Positions 50,080 to 63,267 of a stretch of DNA of 64,000 nucleotides are shown in pieces. The stretch is from the NCBI RefSeq assembly GCF_000208745.1, contig NC_030852.1, positions 26,335,471 through 26,399,470 of the forward strand, written 5' to 3'. Below the pieces are notes generated by a model. That model ran no database searches and was not told the origin of the DNA. It was given only the letters and a program-made list of their open reading frames with translations. Position numbers and translations under genes: made by a program. The DNA is from Theobroma cacao (Eukaryota; Streptophyta; Magnoliopsida; Malvales; Malvaceae). Positions within the stretch are counted from its first letter, which is position 1; each line of letters starts with the position of its first letter.

Positions 50080-50280
50080 TTCAATGGGGAAGGGACCGTG
50101 CCATGCGGGCTTGCTCCTCTACTCGACTATTAACAAGTGAAGCCCCTGGTGGACCCCCGACCCCATTTGGCCGCAACCAGAGGCTGCACCGTCCCAACCA
50201 TCGAGAGCTGAGGCTGGTCCCTCCCTTCCTCCCCTCCCCAAAGTGGGCCACTGCCCATTGGGGTTGATAATGAATAATGA
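50080..50280. other. GC-rich island with inverted complementarity
   Basis: A 200-bp stretch with far more G and C than its surroundings and no ORF of note. AATGGGGAAGGGACC near 50083-50097 is roughly complementary to GGTCCCTCCCTTCCTCCCC near 50216-50234 and to CCCATTGGGG near 50255, so a long imperfect hairpin is possible. It matches no microRNA I know. It may be a non-coding RNA gene or a leader exon. Confidence 0.35.
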
Positions 50281-51182
50281 ATGTGATAATCCCCGTTCTT
50301 ATCTTTTAGCTAAAAGAACAAAAGAAGAATCGAATCGAACTAGTGAAGATTTTGATTAAATCCGATTGTTAGGCTCTTGGTTATTTTATTGTGAATTCAG
50401 CCAAAACAGCCGGAGACACGTCCCCGAAGTGTTTTCTGTCGTGTTTCCGATGTTTCCGGGAAGGACTGGTTGTTTTCAACTTCACATTTACATAACTAGC
50501 TAGCTAGGGTAAAAGAACTTGATTAAATTGTACACTAGCTAACAAAATTTCTGCACTGCTAGGATCGTCTATTTATCACTGGGTCTTTCCATGGTGTTCT
50601 TTGCTTAGCTCTAAACAGATGTAGATACTTGAAAAATATAAAATGATTGAAATTAAAAAGGAAAGCAAAAGTAGAATTGATTTCACCAAGTCGATATAAC
50701 AAGTTATCTTCAGAGTGCTATCAAAGATTATTACAATTGATTGTACCACTTAAGTAAAATTTTTCTTCTATCATTTTTTTAAGTTCAATGGAGTAAGGGT
50801 ATATATTTGACCTACTAATTTTAGATAACTTTTGTATATTGTCTGTTCACCACAATATGACACCTTATTATTAAATAAAGATACAATTGTATAATAACTT
50901 AAAATTAATTATTAAAAAAAATTTAATGTTTAATCAAATAAAAAATAATTTTTTTCATAGATAATAAAATTTTTAACAAACAAGAAATGTCTATCCAGAA
51001 CAAAATAAAAAGCAATAAAAATCTCAAGAAAGATGTTCTGATTGAATTCATCTTTGTTTTTTATCCCCTTACCTTCAATCTTGATCCCCAAATTAGTTAT
51101 CTGTTTTGAATTATCATATTTGATTCCTGGATATCATAGCCAATGATTCACATAGTTGAGGCAGGAAATTATTCTATAAGTC
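50281..51182. other. Intergenic AT-rich sequence with a foldback-family half copy
   Basis: About 50785-50880 resembles one arm of the foldback at 51618-51850, sharing a TATATTTGA start, a TGTATATTGTC/TGTATACATTGC block, TTCACCACA and ATATGACA. No gene is seen. Confidence 0.4.
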
Positions 51183-51540
51183 ATGTACAAAGAGAAAAAA
51201 AATTTTGAGAGAAGCGTGGAAGAGAAGAACAAAGAGGGATTTGGGAGAAGTCTTTGGACAAAAAAAAAAGAAGAACAAGAGAGGGGTTTAAGAGAAGCCT
51301 GTAAAACAAATTTACTTTTTTATTTGATTGGAAAGAAGCATGGAAGAGAAGAGAGGGTGTTTGTGAGAAGCCAGGAAAAAAAAGAGGGTTTTGAGAGAAG
51401 CTTGTGAAAAAGATTATCTTTTTTATCTGATTTGAGAGAAGGGTACCAAGAGAAGAACAAAGAGGGGCTTGAGAAAAGCATGTGAAAAAGAAGAACTAGA
51501 GACAGTTTGAGAGAAGCCTATGAAAAGATTTTATTCTTTA
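51183..51540 (+). repeat. Degenerate purine-rich tandem repeats (GAGAGAAGC modules)
   Basis: Six or more modules of the form TTGAGAGAAGC, then a variable GTGGAAGAGAAGAACAAAGAGG, occur with irregular spacing. A TTTACTTTTTTATTTGATT-like block interrupts them twice. The repeat leaves a frame open at 51183-51407, giving a lysine/glutamate-rich peptide; I regard that ORF as a by-product of the repeat. Confidence 0.7.
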
Positions 51541-51617
51541 TTTAATTAAGAATTAAAATTTTTTAAATATTTATTTTCCAATCCATATGGAAATTTTATC
51601 ATTGGTTAATAATGAGA

Positions 51618-51850
51618 GTTTATATTTGATACACTAATCATGTATACATTGCTAGCTCACCACATGTTGTTATCTCATCAATAAGGTAAAATTAAAAATC
51701 TTTCCCTCTCTTAATATTAAAGTTTAAGCTTTTAAGAAAAAATATTTAAGCTTAAGTCTCTAAAAATTTTTAATTTTACCTCATTAATGAAATGACAGCA
51801 TTTGGTGAGCTTATAATGTATTATATACTGTCAACGTATCAAATATAAAT
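51618..51850. mobile_element. Foldback (MITE-like) element of about 233 bp
   Basis: Left arm GTTTATATTTGATAC, right arm GTATCAAATATAAAT. The arms remain complementary for about 100 bp, including GGTAAAATTAAAAAT and ATTTTTAATTTTACC. Half-copies of the family occur near 50785-50880 and 52610-52710. No clear target duplication is visible. Confidence 0.7.
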
Positions 51851-51856
51851 CTTAAG

Positions 51857-52582
51857 GCAGCATTTGGTACCTTACAATACAATTTGATTAAGTAATATAA
51901 TTGTAGAAAAAATAACATTACAGTATTTGGTATATAAGTAAAATAATAATTAAAATGTAAAAAAGATAATATTACAGTATTTGGTTTACAAGCACCTTAA
52001 TAGGAATGTAAAGTCAATTTTCATAATTACTTCTATTTATTAAAATGAAAGTTTGATATACTTATATTTTTTATTGTTAATTTTTATATAATATCATCTT
52101 TTAAATATATTTTAATGTCATATATTTTATTTTTATTTCTTTTTATAGTCTTATATATTTTATTTTTATTTTTAATATAATTTTTTATATTATATATTTT
52201 ATTTTAATTTTTTCCTTTAAAGGATAATATAAATTTTATAAACAGCCACCATCCGCCATCCAATAAAAAATGACTGTTAAGAGTAACAAAAAGACAACCT
52301 TCAAAATCTATATAAAAAAACAAATTCTAAAATTATAAAATATATTTAACAAAGTAACAAAATTAAAAGGTAAAATGTATTTAATAATATTACAAAGTGC
52401 AATGTAATATGATTATATTGGTTTTAGACTATAATCACATTACATGCATTAATTTTATACCACAATCACATTACATTCATTAGTTGTTATATGATTGCAT
52501 TATAATTTTATATTGCAGTAGTTTGTTACAAAACTAACACTACAATATAATTAAATTAAGCACATTGTAAGGCATATGCTCT
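51857..52582. mobile_element. Candidate non-autonomous DNA element of about 726 bp
   Basis: Ends AGCATTTGGTACCTTACAAT (51859-51878) and, read inward, AGCATATGCCTTACAAT (52580-52564) are similar inverted repeats. The GCATTTGGTA start is reminiscent of Harbinger-type ends. Subterminal repeats (ATTACAGTATTTGGT on the left, ATCACATTACAT on the right) support an element. I could not find a target duplication. Confidence 0.5.
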
Positions 52583-54828
52583 CACTTTTCTCATATTAAA
52601 CGTTATCTAATAATGAAGTGACATATTGTGGTAAATTAGTAGTGTGTAGAGGCTATACACTGTCAGTGTATTAAGGTTATACACTCTCAATGTTTTAAAT
52701 ATAAACGCAAAATAAAATATATTATCAGGATGAAAAAACAAAGAGAAAGAAGAAGAGCCAAACTCTCTTTTCCAAATTTCCAACTTTGGTAATGCAACTT
52801 CTCGGGGTGAGAGAAAATGCAACAAAAGTATAGTTGAAGGAACGGGAGAAAATGGGGAAGAAATGACGAAAGGAAATGAAGGAAGAAAGGGAGAAAACGG
52901 AAAGGAAGATGAGGAAATCAAGAAGAAAGGACGATGGAGAGAAGAAAATTAAGAAGAGAAAAACAAGATGGGAAAGAGGAAATCGAGGGAGGAGGGGAGA
53001 GATCGACAATGACAAAACAGAAATGCAGAGTTTTCGTTGTTAAGAGGAGAAGGTGGAGTCAAAGGGGGATGTTGGTGTGCAATGAAAATCAAGGGAGGAA
53101 GGAGGGGAGCGTCGAAGAATTTTAGTGGTGCTAATTGAGAAGGAAAAATTCCTCGAAATTAAAAATTTTAACCCTAAACCATTCTTGACAAAATTTTATT
53201 GGAAAAAATTTTACAAATATAAAATTAGTGATAAATCCAATTCTTTTAATATATTATACATGAAAGAAATATTTCAAATCGATAATACTACGTAAAGAGC
53301 ATTTCCAATAGAATTTTTTGTTAAAAAATTTCTCGTCAAATTGATTGATTTGGTATGAACGCCAAATTAATCGATTGGGCATCAAATCTTTACTGAAGTC
53401 GAATTTTTGACAAAATTAAATTCATCAAAAATATATCTAAAATATAAAAAATAACTTTGATAAAAAAAATTGATTAAAAATTCATAGATAAAGATACACT
53501 TCTAACGAAATCAATTCTATAAAAAATTTGTAGATAAAATTATAAATTCGACGAAATCAATTCCATCAAAAAATACTTATTTTATTTTAAGTGAATAATT
53601 TTATTAATTTTATGTAACAAAAGAAGTACAATAATATGTTTTTTCTCCACCCTATCCTTTATCACTTTACCTTGACTAAATTGACATTGATAAGCCATCT
53701 TAATTCTTAATTACATAATAATCTTGATCCACATAAGCTCGTGATAAAGAAATTCATTGTAATATTTGCTTTGGAGCATTACGCCTTACCGACTCCTATA
53801 GAGATGGAATATCACGTTCCATCAACTGAAAAGATGAAATAAGTCTCCCTTCTTTTTTTCACAATTTCTTTCTGTTTTGTTTTGTTTGAGATCAAGCTTT
53901 TGATGCCGTGCCCATGCGCCCTTGTTTTCATTGTTTTGATTGGGGTTGAAATCCGGAGAATGAATCTTGCTTTTTGTCAGTTCTATCTATAAAAGTTGAT
54001 GATTTTTTTGAACAGTGTAGGCAATTATATCAGTCGGTCAATACTTCAACACAATCGTAATTATTTTCTCAATTAATGATGGAAAATCTACTTATATCAA
54101 ACTCTAAACAATAATTGAGACACTATTTATAACCAGATCATCGTCTTTGCTTAATAGCACAAGAATAAGTTGAAATCACAAAATATCTCGAAGTCAAATT
54201 TCTCAATTCTTTGTATAAAAACACTGTTTGATATTCTATTCCTTTAGTCAAATCATTTTAATTTCATGCGTCCGCACACACAGCTTGTATTTTAACGCAA
54301 AGGCATCATCTCTATTTATCCACTAAAATGCAAGATATAAAGTAAAGAAAAATTATACTACTATTTAAATTAGTATAAACTATAAACAATGTTAATATTG
54401 TTACTTTAAATACAAATTAATTAAACATTAATCCGGAATAAATTCGTCGCTTGACTTTGGTGTTAGAGCAATCATGAGAAAATTCGAATTCCAAAAGAAA
54501 CCATTGTTAATTTGTTCTATATTTATTGTTCGATATTATATCCGAATATATTATATAACAATATATACTAAAAAATGAATTTCAAAGGTTATTTTATATT
54601 TAATAAACACAATACTAACTAATAAAAGGACTCCACTTTAACATATTAACTTTTATCAATGCGTCATTATTTAATACCTTGTCTCAAGTGCACTATGTTT
54701 TAATGCAAAGCATCTTCCTATGATATTGATTTAAATTTGACCTATCTTGCTCATATAATGGATGTACTATCAAAATATGAAAAGAAACTATGTTCGAGGA
54801 AATTTCTCTTATGAGCTAAATTAATGCT
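52583..54828. other. Intergenic, no supported gene
   Basis: Overlapping ORFs at 52607-53125 are by-products of a purine-rich stretch (GGAAGAAAGG-type). 53290-53600 contains repeated ATCAATTC/AATTGATT and CGACGAAAT motifs that may be a decayed transposon starting GAGCATTTCCAATAG. No gene is recognised. Confidence 0.4.
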
Positions 54829-55161
54829 TCAATTTTCATAACAAGCTCTGATGTCTTCTACATATGATTTGTCACCAGCAATAGGATACATGGTCAATAT
54901 CAGGGCTACATTCAGGTACTCATGGTTTAACAAGAGATGGCAAATAATGTGCCTGCATTCACATATATGTGGTGTAGGAATACTTTCAATTTCTTTTATA
55001 NTCATATTAATATATATATATAATATTTCCAAGGGGATCCAATTATTAAAAGTCAATTTCCATAATCTATGGTAATTAAGATTTCTTAGTCGGCCAAAGG
55101 ACAAGCTTACAAATTTTGAAGTGGCCACGCATTGTTGTCTGTTGGCCAACATTATAGACAC
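54829..55161 (-). other. Unrecognised ORF interrupted by an N
   Basis: A minus-strand frame of up to 110 codons spans an unresolved base at 55001. The C-terminal 50 residues (HICECRHIICHLLLNHEYLN, then ILTMYPIAGD and YVEDIRACYEN) look more protein-like than the shadow ORFs around it. I recognise no family. It may be an exon of a decayed gene or chance. Confidence 0.2.
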
Positions 55162-58100
55162 GCCATTAATTAAGATTAAACAGAAACCAAAATCTTATGT
55201 ATATAAATAAATATGCATTCCCATTGACATGTAGCTTTTATTAGTTTCTTTTTGTGGTCATTCATGAAATGGGAACGCGACAATACAAAAACCATTAAAC
55301 CACGATGAAAAGATTTTTAGCATGGCCATATGACCTATGAAGGTCTCCACACAGACATAAGTAAAAGAAAAGCTGATGGGTTACTTCTTTACTGGCAGTC
55401 ATGTCCCCTTCATGATTTTGATGGGTCATGCATGTACCGCATCATGATGATAACACCAAAACAACGACAAAAAAGTGAATGAAGGAAGTCTCTCCAGGTT
55501 TTCTCACGTGGCTCCTGCGTAAAAACAGATGGAGAGAAAATTAGCTTATACCTTGCTTGAGTCGCTTCATCAATTTGGGGACAATACTAATTAAAATCAT
55601 TTTTTCTCTTTTTGGTTGTTTCTTTTCTTCTATACCTAACCTAAAACATTTATTTCGTGAATGTTTGACAGGTGTCAAGCTGGTAGCCTGGCGTGCTTGT
55701 TGCTTTACCATGCAAGGTTCCTTTTTTATATGCAAAGTTTTCCTGTTATTTTTTTCCCCCTGGCTTTGTCTTCTTGATCTTCGCGACTTTATGTAAACCT
55801 GCAGTGATCGATCTCTGTTGTTTGGATGAAGACTTGTCATAGAAAGGACCGAAGATTCAAGACAAATGCTTTTGCTTGCAAGTTCGGGAGACATTCCAAA
55901 GTGTTCCATAGCAAGGAGACACTAACGGTAGTGAAAGGAGCAAACTAACTATGTTGGAATTTACATTCCAATTATCAAAGGAGTTGGAGAAATCTAAACA
56001 ATCTATTTTTGTTTGACCTCAATTAGAATTAAATAGATGAAATGAGTCAAAATCCTAATTACTTAGTATAGTCTTTCGGTGATATATTAAAACTTGAAAT
56101 TATAAATTGATGAAAATTTTTCTTCAAATGAGAAGCTTTAAGGAAACATTGCCTCCGTTACTATAATTCAAGTAAAAAAAATGGCACTGAGTATGTAAAT
56201 AAACTTCTTGGGACTCATCAAAAGCTTAATATGTCCTATTGGTATTAATAAGAAATCACATCAGTTGAATAATGATGTTTCATTAAAGGGAGATAAGGAA
56301 TATAAACTAAAGGAAGAGGAGCATCTAAACATTTGTCTCATTAATTGGTACATGATTTCTATACCTAAAATGTGTGGTTTAAATCTCTTTTCGTTCAATT
56401 ATAAAAGAAGAACATTCTCATGGTAATATATAGTAATACACAATAAATGTTGCTCATATATAGTTAATTTATTATATGTTGTGAGAAGATACTACGAATT
56501 AAGCACAAAAATTATGTCCAAGTTTTTTTTGTGACTTTAGCTATATATACGAATCTAATAATACAATACTTTTCTATGATTCAAAGCATAAGATAAGTGT
56601 TGAAGAATTAAAGACAACCAAGGATGCGACAAGGGGAGAAAGGTTCTTTGGGTCCATCCATTGGAAGCATCTTCATAAATTATAAATTATAAATTATAAA
56701 TCATAATTTTATTCTCTTAATTTAAATCTGAAATTCATAAATTTTATGGCCAAATCACAAGAAATAGAGAGAGTAACGGTGGAATCACTAGCTTAAATTT
56801 TTTTTTCCAAATGCTTCAATTTGTTTTTGTGGAATCACTAGTTACTTACCTTTTTGCTTCATCAAAATTACTATTAAACAAAAAGAATAGCTGAAAACAA
56901 AATTATAATTATTTAAAAGTAAACAAATTGGTAAAAAAATGCAATATTAATTTAAAAGAGAAAAGTTATTCCCTTTGCTGTCAATAAAAGTTAAACATTT
57001 CATTGCTAATTCTTCTAAAGTATTGCTTAGTTTTTCTTAAAAATGTAATTTTTTTTTTATTTCTGGAAACAAAAAATTAAAAAAGTAATAAAAGTAACAA
57101 TTATAGAAGGTGTTATTTTGTCCAAAACTTTCAAAATTTTACTCTCATTGCAATATATATTTTCAATAATCAACACAATAAAAGCAATGTTTTACAGAAA
57201 AAATTAATTCTAAAATAATTGAATTCATTTTAAAATTGTACTAAAATAATATTATATCGGTCTCACTTAAATATTTATATTATATAGTATTCATCTCCTT
57301 GAGTTAAATCTTGGCTCCTCCCTGATCATGATATCAAAAACTACCATCACTTCATTTCAAGATATAAAGGTAAAAGAGACAAATTGGGGTAGCTAGAGAT
57401 ATGCTTTTCTTCATTATACATATGTAAATATTTACTTAGATAAAAAGGTGTCAATATCTTCTTTTATTAAGATCAATTTTGAAAAAAAAAAAAAGAGAGA
57501 TTTGCACTTAAGTATTTAATTTAATGGTAAAATATATATATCTCTTACTCAAAAAATTAAATTCCAATAATTCTTCTTTTAAAAGTCGTATTTAATTAAA
57601 AAAAAGAAAACTGAAATTAACATTTTAACCTAAAAATAGGTGTACATATCATCAGATTAAACAGCAAAGTGTTACTCAAGTGTCAATATTATTGATTACT
57701 TCCATGTTTAGAATCAGATTCATAGTTTTATGCACTTACTCTTATATATATCTATTCTATATATGTAGGTCATTGGACAAGGCATATACATAAAATCGTA
57801 ACATCACAGGGAACCTGTTTTATTCTATGATTGACCAGCCCAATATTTTTATCAATTGGCGAGAGGATAGCTTCTACGTCGAATCTAACTTTTCATTCAG
57901 GCAATGCATTAATAGTACGATGGCTGGAATCTGGAAGAAATTAATTAATTAAAGCAATGTAACCTAATTAATGGCGACAATTCCGGTACTGTTTTTATAC
58001 ACCGGAAAATGATATTGCCGGGGGTTTTAATTACGACTAATCAACAAAGGGACCCAAAAATTAACTTAAAAGAAAATTTGAAGAACATGAGGGACCCTGG

Positions 58101-61100
58101 AAACCAATTTGATCAGTAGGTGAGCTTACAAATGTGTGGAGGATGGAATCTGTATGCTAATATAAGAACCCCTTATCCAGATGACAACACTTTCCTCTTC
58201 TGGAGACAGTTAACAGCTTTGATTTGAGAAACATCTGATTTTACTTAAAAAAACAGTGACAGCAGCCAGGATATGATGATCAGTTGTCATCTGAAAAAAT
58301 AAATAAGTTTTTTTGTTTCTTTAAAGAGCCAATTGGCAAATATGTGACGGTCCGTCCAGCTTTGGAAAGAAATTAAATTTTAGTGGGCTACCCATCTTGC
58401 ATTTATTGGTTACCAATCATTTTAAGAATTGAATCATCGTTATCAGCTTGATGTTGTATATGAAAGAAGAAATATATATATATATATATTTTCTCATGTC
58501 TTGCTTTCTTTTTTAAACGTTATCTTCGTTGCAATGAAAGAGTAGAAAGGTGTTTCAGAGGGATAAACATAAAAGGAAATGAAATTCAAAGTGTAAAAAG
58601 ATCAGACGAAGCAAGCTGCGTCTAGAGCTGAGAATTTTCTTTCACTTTTTCCAGATGGGACTTGAAATGCTGAATAACGATCCAACTTTGTTCTTTGTTT
58701 CCTTGCAGCATTTAGAAAAGTTGAGCCACTCCTGCAAGAATTAAGGCATGTGGGTCAGTGTTAAAAACAGGTGGAACACTCGAACCACATGGATTGTCCG
58801 CATCTACAACAGTGGAACCTAACACTCAACCAAAAAAAAAGACAGAGAACTGTTTAGTTACTGGGGTCATACAGAGGATGGTGATAATTGGGAACTACAT
58901 GGTTGTTCCAGTAAGTTTGATTTTCAATCAAATTTCTCGTCCAATCAGGTTGTTCTATAGCTCACTTTTTAATACTATCATATATGGGGCCTGGAAAATA
59001 ATTGCCAGACTCACCCTTGGTGTAAGGGGCCCCTAAATCTCCATCTTATTAGGGATTAATTAACTTGAATGCTTTAATCAAATCACTTTTTTTAGTCATT
59101 GTGATGCTCATTCTGGGGGGGACCTATGGTTTTGTGTTTTGTACTTAATTTCCTGCTTAATCAAATCATAATGCAATCATTAGAAATACAATCCAGTTAC
59201 CTTGGTAGGTTTTTCACATAACAGAAGAATTAAAAATGTTTAAAGTTAGCCAAATGGCAAGTTCCAAAGTCTTGTCACCAAAAATAAAGAATTCTATTAC
59301 ATTTGCTTTCAATAGTTTGAGGGAACTTTACGGAAAGCCTAAAATCTTTATCCTAAAATCTTTAATCAAATCACTAAAATTAAGACAGTTATAACTTGAC
59401 TTTCTTTTCATGGAGTTTTGCAAGGACAACCAAGTCAATGGTTTTTGCTGTTACTCCTTAATCCAGAGTTTTGATTGTTGTCATTATTTTTATAATTTTT
59501 TGGGTATATTTATTCTGGTAACAATCTCAAATCAGGATCACCACTTTTTTTCTAATTCCATGACCATTATAGTTTGACTGCCTAGCTTTCATTCTTTCCT
59601 CACCCTTTGAAAATAAAATTCCCATGTTCTTCTAAATTCTCCCCACAATATTCTCCTTCTCAACTAAAAACCAAATATTCCAATACAAACGAATTGCATG
59701 CCTGAAAATCTGCCACTCCATCCCGTGGAATAAAATCAGTAAACAAAAATCACTAAAAAATAGATGTGATTAAGCCAAATTATCTCCCCCAAATATAGAA
59801 TTTTTTTTTTTGTGTGTGTGTGTAGGTCATCATTCTTCTATGGCCATCATCAGTCAATGAAAAAAAAAATTCTGGTGCTTTGGACAGTAAAAACATGTTA
59901 TCTTCAGAATACTGTTGATCCATATCCAGAGATGCTGTGGCTATATATTTGGACATTGTAAATGAAAAAAGGCTAACATTGTTTCTGAATTTGTTGGAAT
60001 TAAAGGATTTATTAATTTTGAATATTTGTGTAGGAAATGTGATGAGTGTTTTGGAAGAAAGAGCAATTATTAATTGGCACTGTTAGGAAGAGGAAAAGCA
60101 AACAAGTGGCTAATACTTGGATCAGATTTGCACGGGAAAAAGCAAGCCTCTGCGACTGCATTTAGATGCTCTGTGTACAACCGTTACGAAAGGGTGGGTA
60201 GGGGGGGAAATCATCTCATTAATAAAACACAGCCCCCATAAATGCTGAAACACAAGAAGATTCCTCATTGAGTTGCAGAACCGGTCACATCCACCTCTGG
60301 ACCACAACCTACCTAGCTATATCTTACTTTAATGTCCACTGTCCAGTTTAATTCTCAAGGGTGGGCTGATATTTGTTTTGACGTTTTCTTCTCGGGGTTA
60401 ATCACCTTCTTAATTGTACTATTTAATTATTCATTTTGATTAGTCATATTCTCTATAGTTGAAATAAAATAAAGAAATATAACCATCCCTCAAAGTTTCA
60501 ATTGTGAATTTATTAATCATAGATAAAATCAAAGGTACCGGAGGAAATAAGACGGCGGTAAAAATAACTGTAATAACAGAATAACTGTAACAACAGGAAA
60601 GAAACTTTATAAGGTCGACCTTTATACTACTACATAATTAAAAAAAATAAAAGGGTTCTTTTTTTCTAAGCTAAAACAGTAAACAGGCGTAGGGTCTACG
60701 AATTTGTGCATGGGTGACTTAGGGGAGTCAAAATCGACAGGAACAGGGGATCTACAAAAAGATCTGGTCTTATTTGGTCGGTTATATCTGTCCTTTGTGT
60801 TCTTCCTCCATTGATGTTGCTGCCCTTTATTCATGTTCAGATGCTGCTTAATTTACTCGGTTGGACTTGGAACTAGAGCTTTAGGGAGAAGCCCCCTCCA
60901 CTTGAGCTGATACTAGCTAGAAAAAGAGAAGCCTTGTTTTGATTCTCCTTTTCCTGGTGGTTTCCTTTTCTCTAGTTTTGGTTGGTTTTGGTATCTCCCT
61001 TTGCAAGCTAGCTGGATAAGATAAATCCACAAAAAAAGAGCAAAAATCAGGAAAAAGAGTACATAAAAGAAAATTATATGTGAATGCAGTAAATTTCTTG

Positions 61101-61210
61101 TTGATAAATTAACATGTAAGTTTTTTTTTTATATAAATATTTTATTGCATGAAAGACAGGACATGAGGGCTTACTACCAGATGTTTGTAGGGCAGCTCTC
61201 CGTATTAAAA
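55162..61210. other. Intergenic, 3' side of bHLH137
   Basis: About 6 kb without a convincing gene. ORFs at 55541-55909, 58758-59036 and 60622-60834 are short and unrecognised. TA microsatellites occur near 58470-58490 and 61436-61456 (the latter in a bHLH137 intron), and a GT tract near 59811-59824. The last few hundred bases are the probable 3' UTR of bHLH137. Confidence 0.45.
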
Positions 61211-63267
61211 TTAATGGAAACAACACAAGTTGTCGTTGAGCCCAGATGAATTCAGAAATTTTTGTCTTTGGTCCTCCACATCCCACAATAGACTACCATT
61301 ATCCTGAAAAAGATGTGTTGTCAAATAGTTGGAATATATATTTTTTTATTATTAAATATAGTATTTTCTTTTGTAATCTACTTACTACTATACTACTACT
61401 TATGGCACACAAAAATGTTAAAACAAATAAAGTATATGTATATATATGTATATACCTGAGAGAAGACATTGGGCCTCTGCCCCTGCTGAAGTAAAAGTGC
61501 AGCTGAAGCATCCAGAAGAGGATAGTTATTAGCTGGGACAAAGGTGGTGGTGGTTGTATCAGCAAAAGCTGTAGGCTGAGTGGGGTTGCATTGTTGCAGA
61601 GATGGCAGTGGTGATGCTATACTACCGTTCACTCTCTAAAATAATTATGTCAGAGACAAAGATTTCATTGGCTTTTGTAATGAATCACGGCTATAAGAAG
61701 AACATATAAACAACTTAAAAAAAATTTCCTTTTTATCCCATGTTTTCTTACCTCTGGTCTGACCATCAATGCTTCCAGGTCCACTCCAAAGTCATAGAAC
61801 ATGGGATTCACAGAAGCAAGCTTCATTGAGAGAAACTGAAGACATGACAACGGAAAAAATATATTATTGCTTTGGTCTTACATTAGAGGAATGAGTTAAC
61901 TAGTTGGATTACAAATGTAAACACTTGTTTATTGTACCTCTACTTGATTTTGTAGGGACTGAACATAATTGATAATTTCATCCAACATAAGGGCCTTTCC
62001 AGTTACCTATTATCATGCATAACCACATGAAAGCTGTCAGAAATGTACTGTGTCGATCTATTACCCAAATGAACTGAAGCAATTGCATTATTTTCCTGTG
62101 AAAGACAAAGTCAAGACAAATGTACTGCACCGCACCTTGTCACACCCTGGAACAAGACGCTGCAATATCTTCATCCTCTCACTGATTTTCTCTCTTCTTA
62201 CCTGCAATCCATTTGGAGATATAACCAACAAGATATAAATAATAGGTCGGCATGATAAAGTTGTAATCCACAGTTCCTTATGATTAAAAATAATGGCTAT
62301 TAGGTGGGGGTATAATAGTAAACCAAAGTTTCGTACTTTATTTCAGTCCAAGGGTTTTTAACGTCAAATGATGATGGTAGCCGAACACGGGACTAGCTTG
62401 GTCCCATCGTTCACACACCCTCCCTAGGCGATGGGATTGACCCAGCAGGGGCTGAGGGCTGAGCCCAGCTCCTGCAAAAGCCTGGGATTCTAACTCTCTA
62501 ACCCCTAAACATTGACTAACTAGAAAAAGAAAAAACAGTGGTGCGGTACCCTTTCTGCTAGACTGTGGCTGTCTGTTGCTTGACCCCTCCTGGCTCTTAC
62601 ATGAATGTAGCCTGTTGGAGGCTCTTCAGTGGCTTTCTTTTGATCCTTCTTATCAGCTTTTGACTCTTTCTTTTCATTTTTCAGGACATCATTGCGCTTC
62701 CTTTGCTTCTTGCTTTTCCCTTCCTTTGCATCCTAATGGAAATAAAACACGAAAATTTGGACACACAGCCGGATAAATTGAAAATCAATTTAAAAAACCA
62801 ATCATCGAAAAGCCGAAGAATCTTGTCTAAATTAAAACCAGCATGCACATGTAATTTGTAAGTTGTTGAATATACATGGGTTTCAAGCAGTATACCTTAG
62901 ATTGAGCGGAATTCAAGGTAGTCCTACTTCTGGTCTTCCTTTTCCTGTCTGTGAGAGTCACATTCTGAGTGACTTGCTCGCCGCTTTCAAGCTTATCCAC
63001 CACAGTTGAGTCGTCAGTGCTCTGTTTTTTGGTCACAGAAGGCTCATTATCGCTATGAGCAAGCTTCGAGCTGTGATCAAGACAGCTGCTTTCATGGAAC
63101 TTAGGGTCAAGAGGGGACTCCTGGATAGGCTCGGGTGGGTAAAATTGAGAGAAACAATTGGAGTTGATGTTTCCTTCCTCCATAAAGCCAGAAACTTTGG
63201 TGGGGGTGTTGGGCAAGAAAATGGAGTCAAGAAGAAAAGGGTGAGGTTGGAATGAAAAGGCTGCCAT
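61211..63267 (-). CDS. bHLH137: bHLH transcription factor bHLH137
   Basis: Seven minus-strand exons, all phase 0 (63267-62896, 62732-62550, 62201-62136, 62006-61938, 61835-61752, 61635-61456, 61303-61211), join to 348 aa. After an acidic, serine-rich N-terminus and a lysine-rich linker, the bHLH spans about 175-232: [58 protein letters not shown]. The basic region keeps His180, Glu184 and Arg188, the set that reads E-box/G-box DNA (CANNTG). The C-terminal [17 protein letters not shown] stretch and length match bHLH137 (At5g50915) of the BEE/CIB-type group, linked to gibberellin and brassinosteroid growth responses. Start: an in-frame ATG exists 14 codons upstream at 63309, but family members begin MA(A/T)FSxF. 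A GC-rich repeat-like insert lies in intron 2. Confidence 0.93.
62340..62520. repeat. GC-rich, hairpin-forming insert in bHLH137 intron 2
   Basis: Within the 347-bp intron, CCCATCG near 62403 pairs with CGATGGG near 62428, and GGGCTGAG and CTGAGCCC motifs alternate near 62450-62467. The composition is unlike the surrounding AT-rich intron. It may be a short interspersed repeat; I could not define its ends. Confidence 0.35.

Noticed and set aside
52607..53125. Overlapping ORFs on both strands
   Set aside because: They arise from a purine-rich simple-sequence stretch and have no family features.
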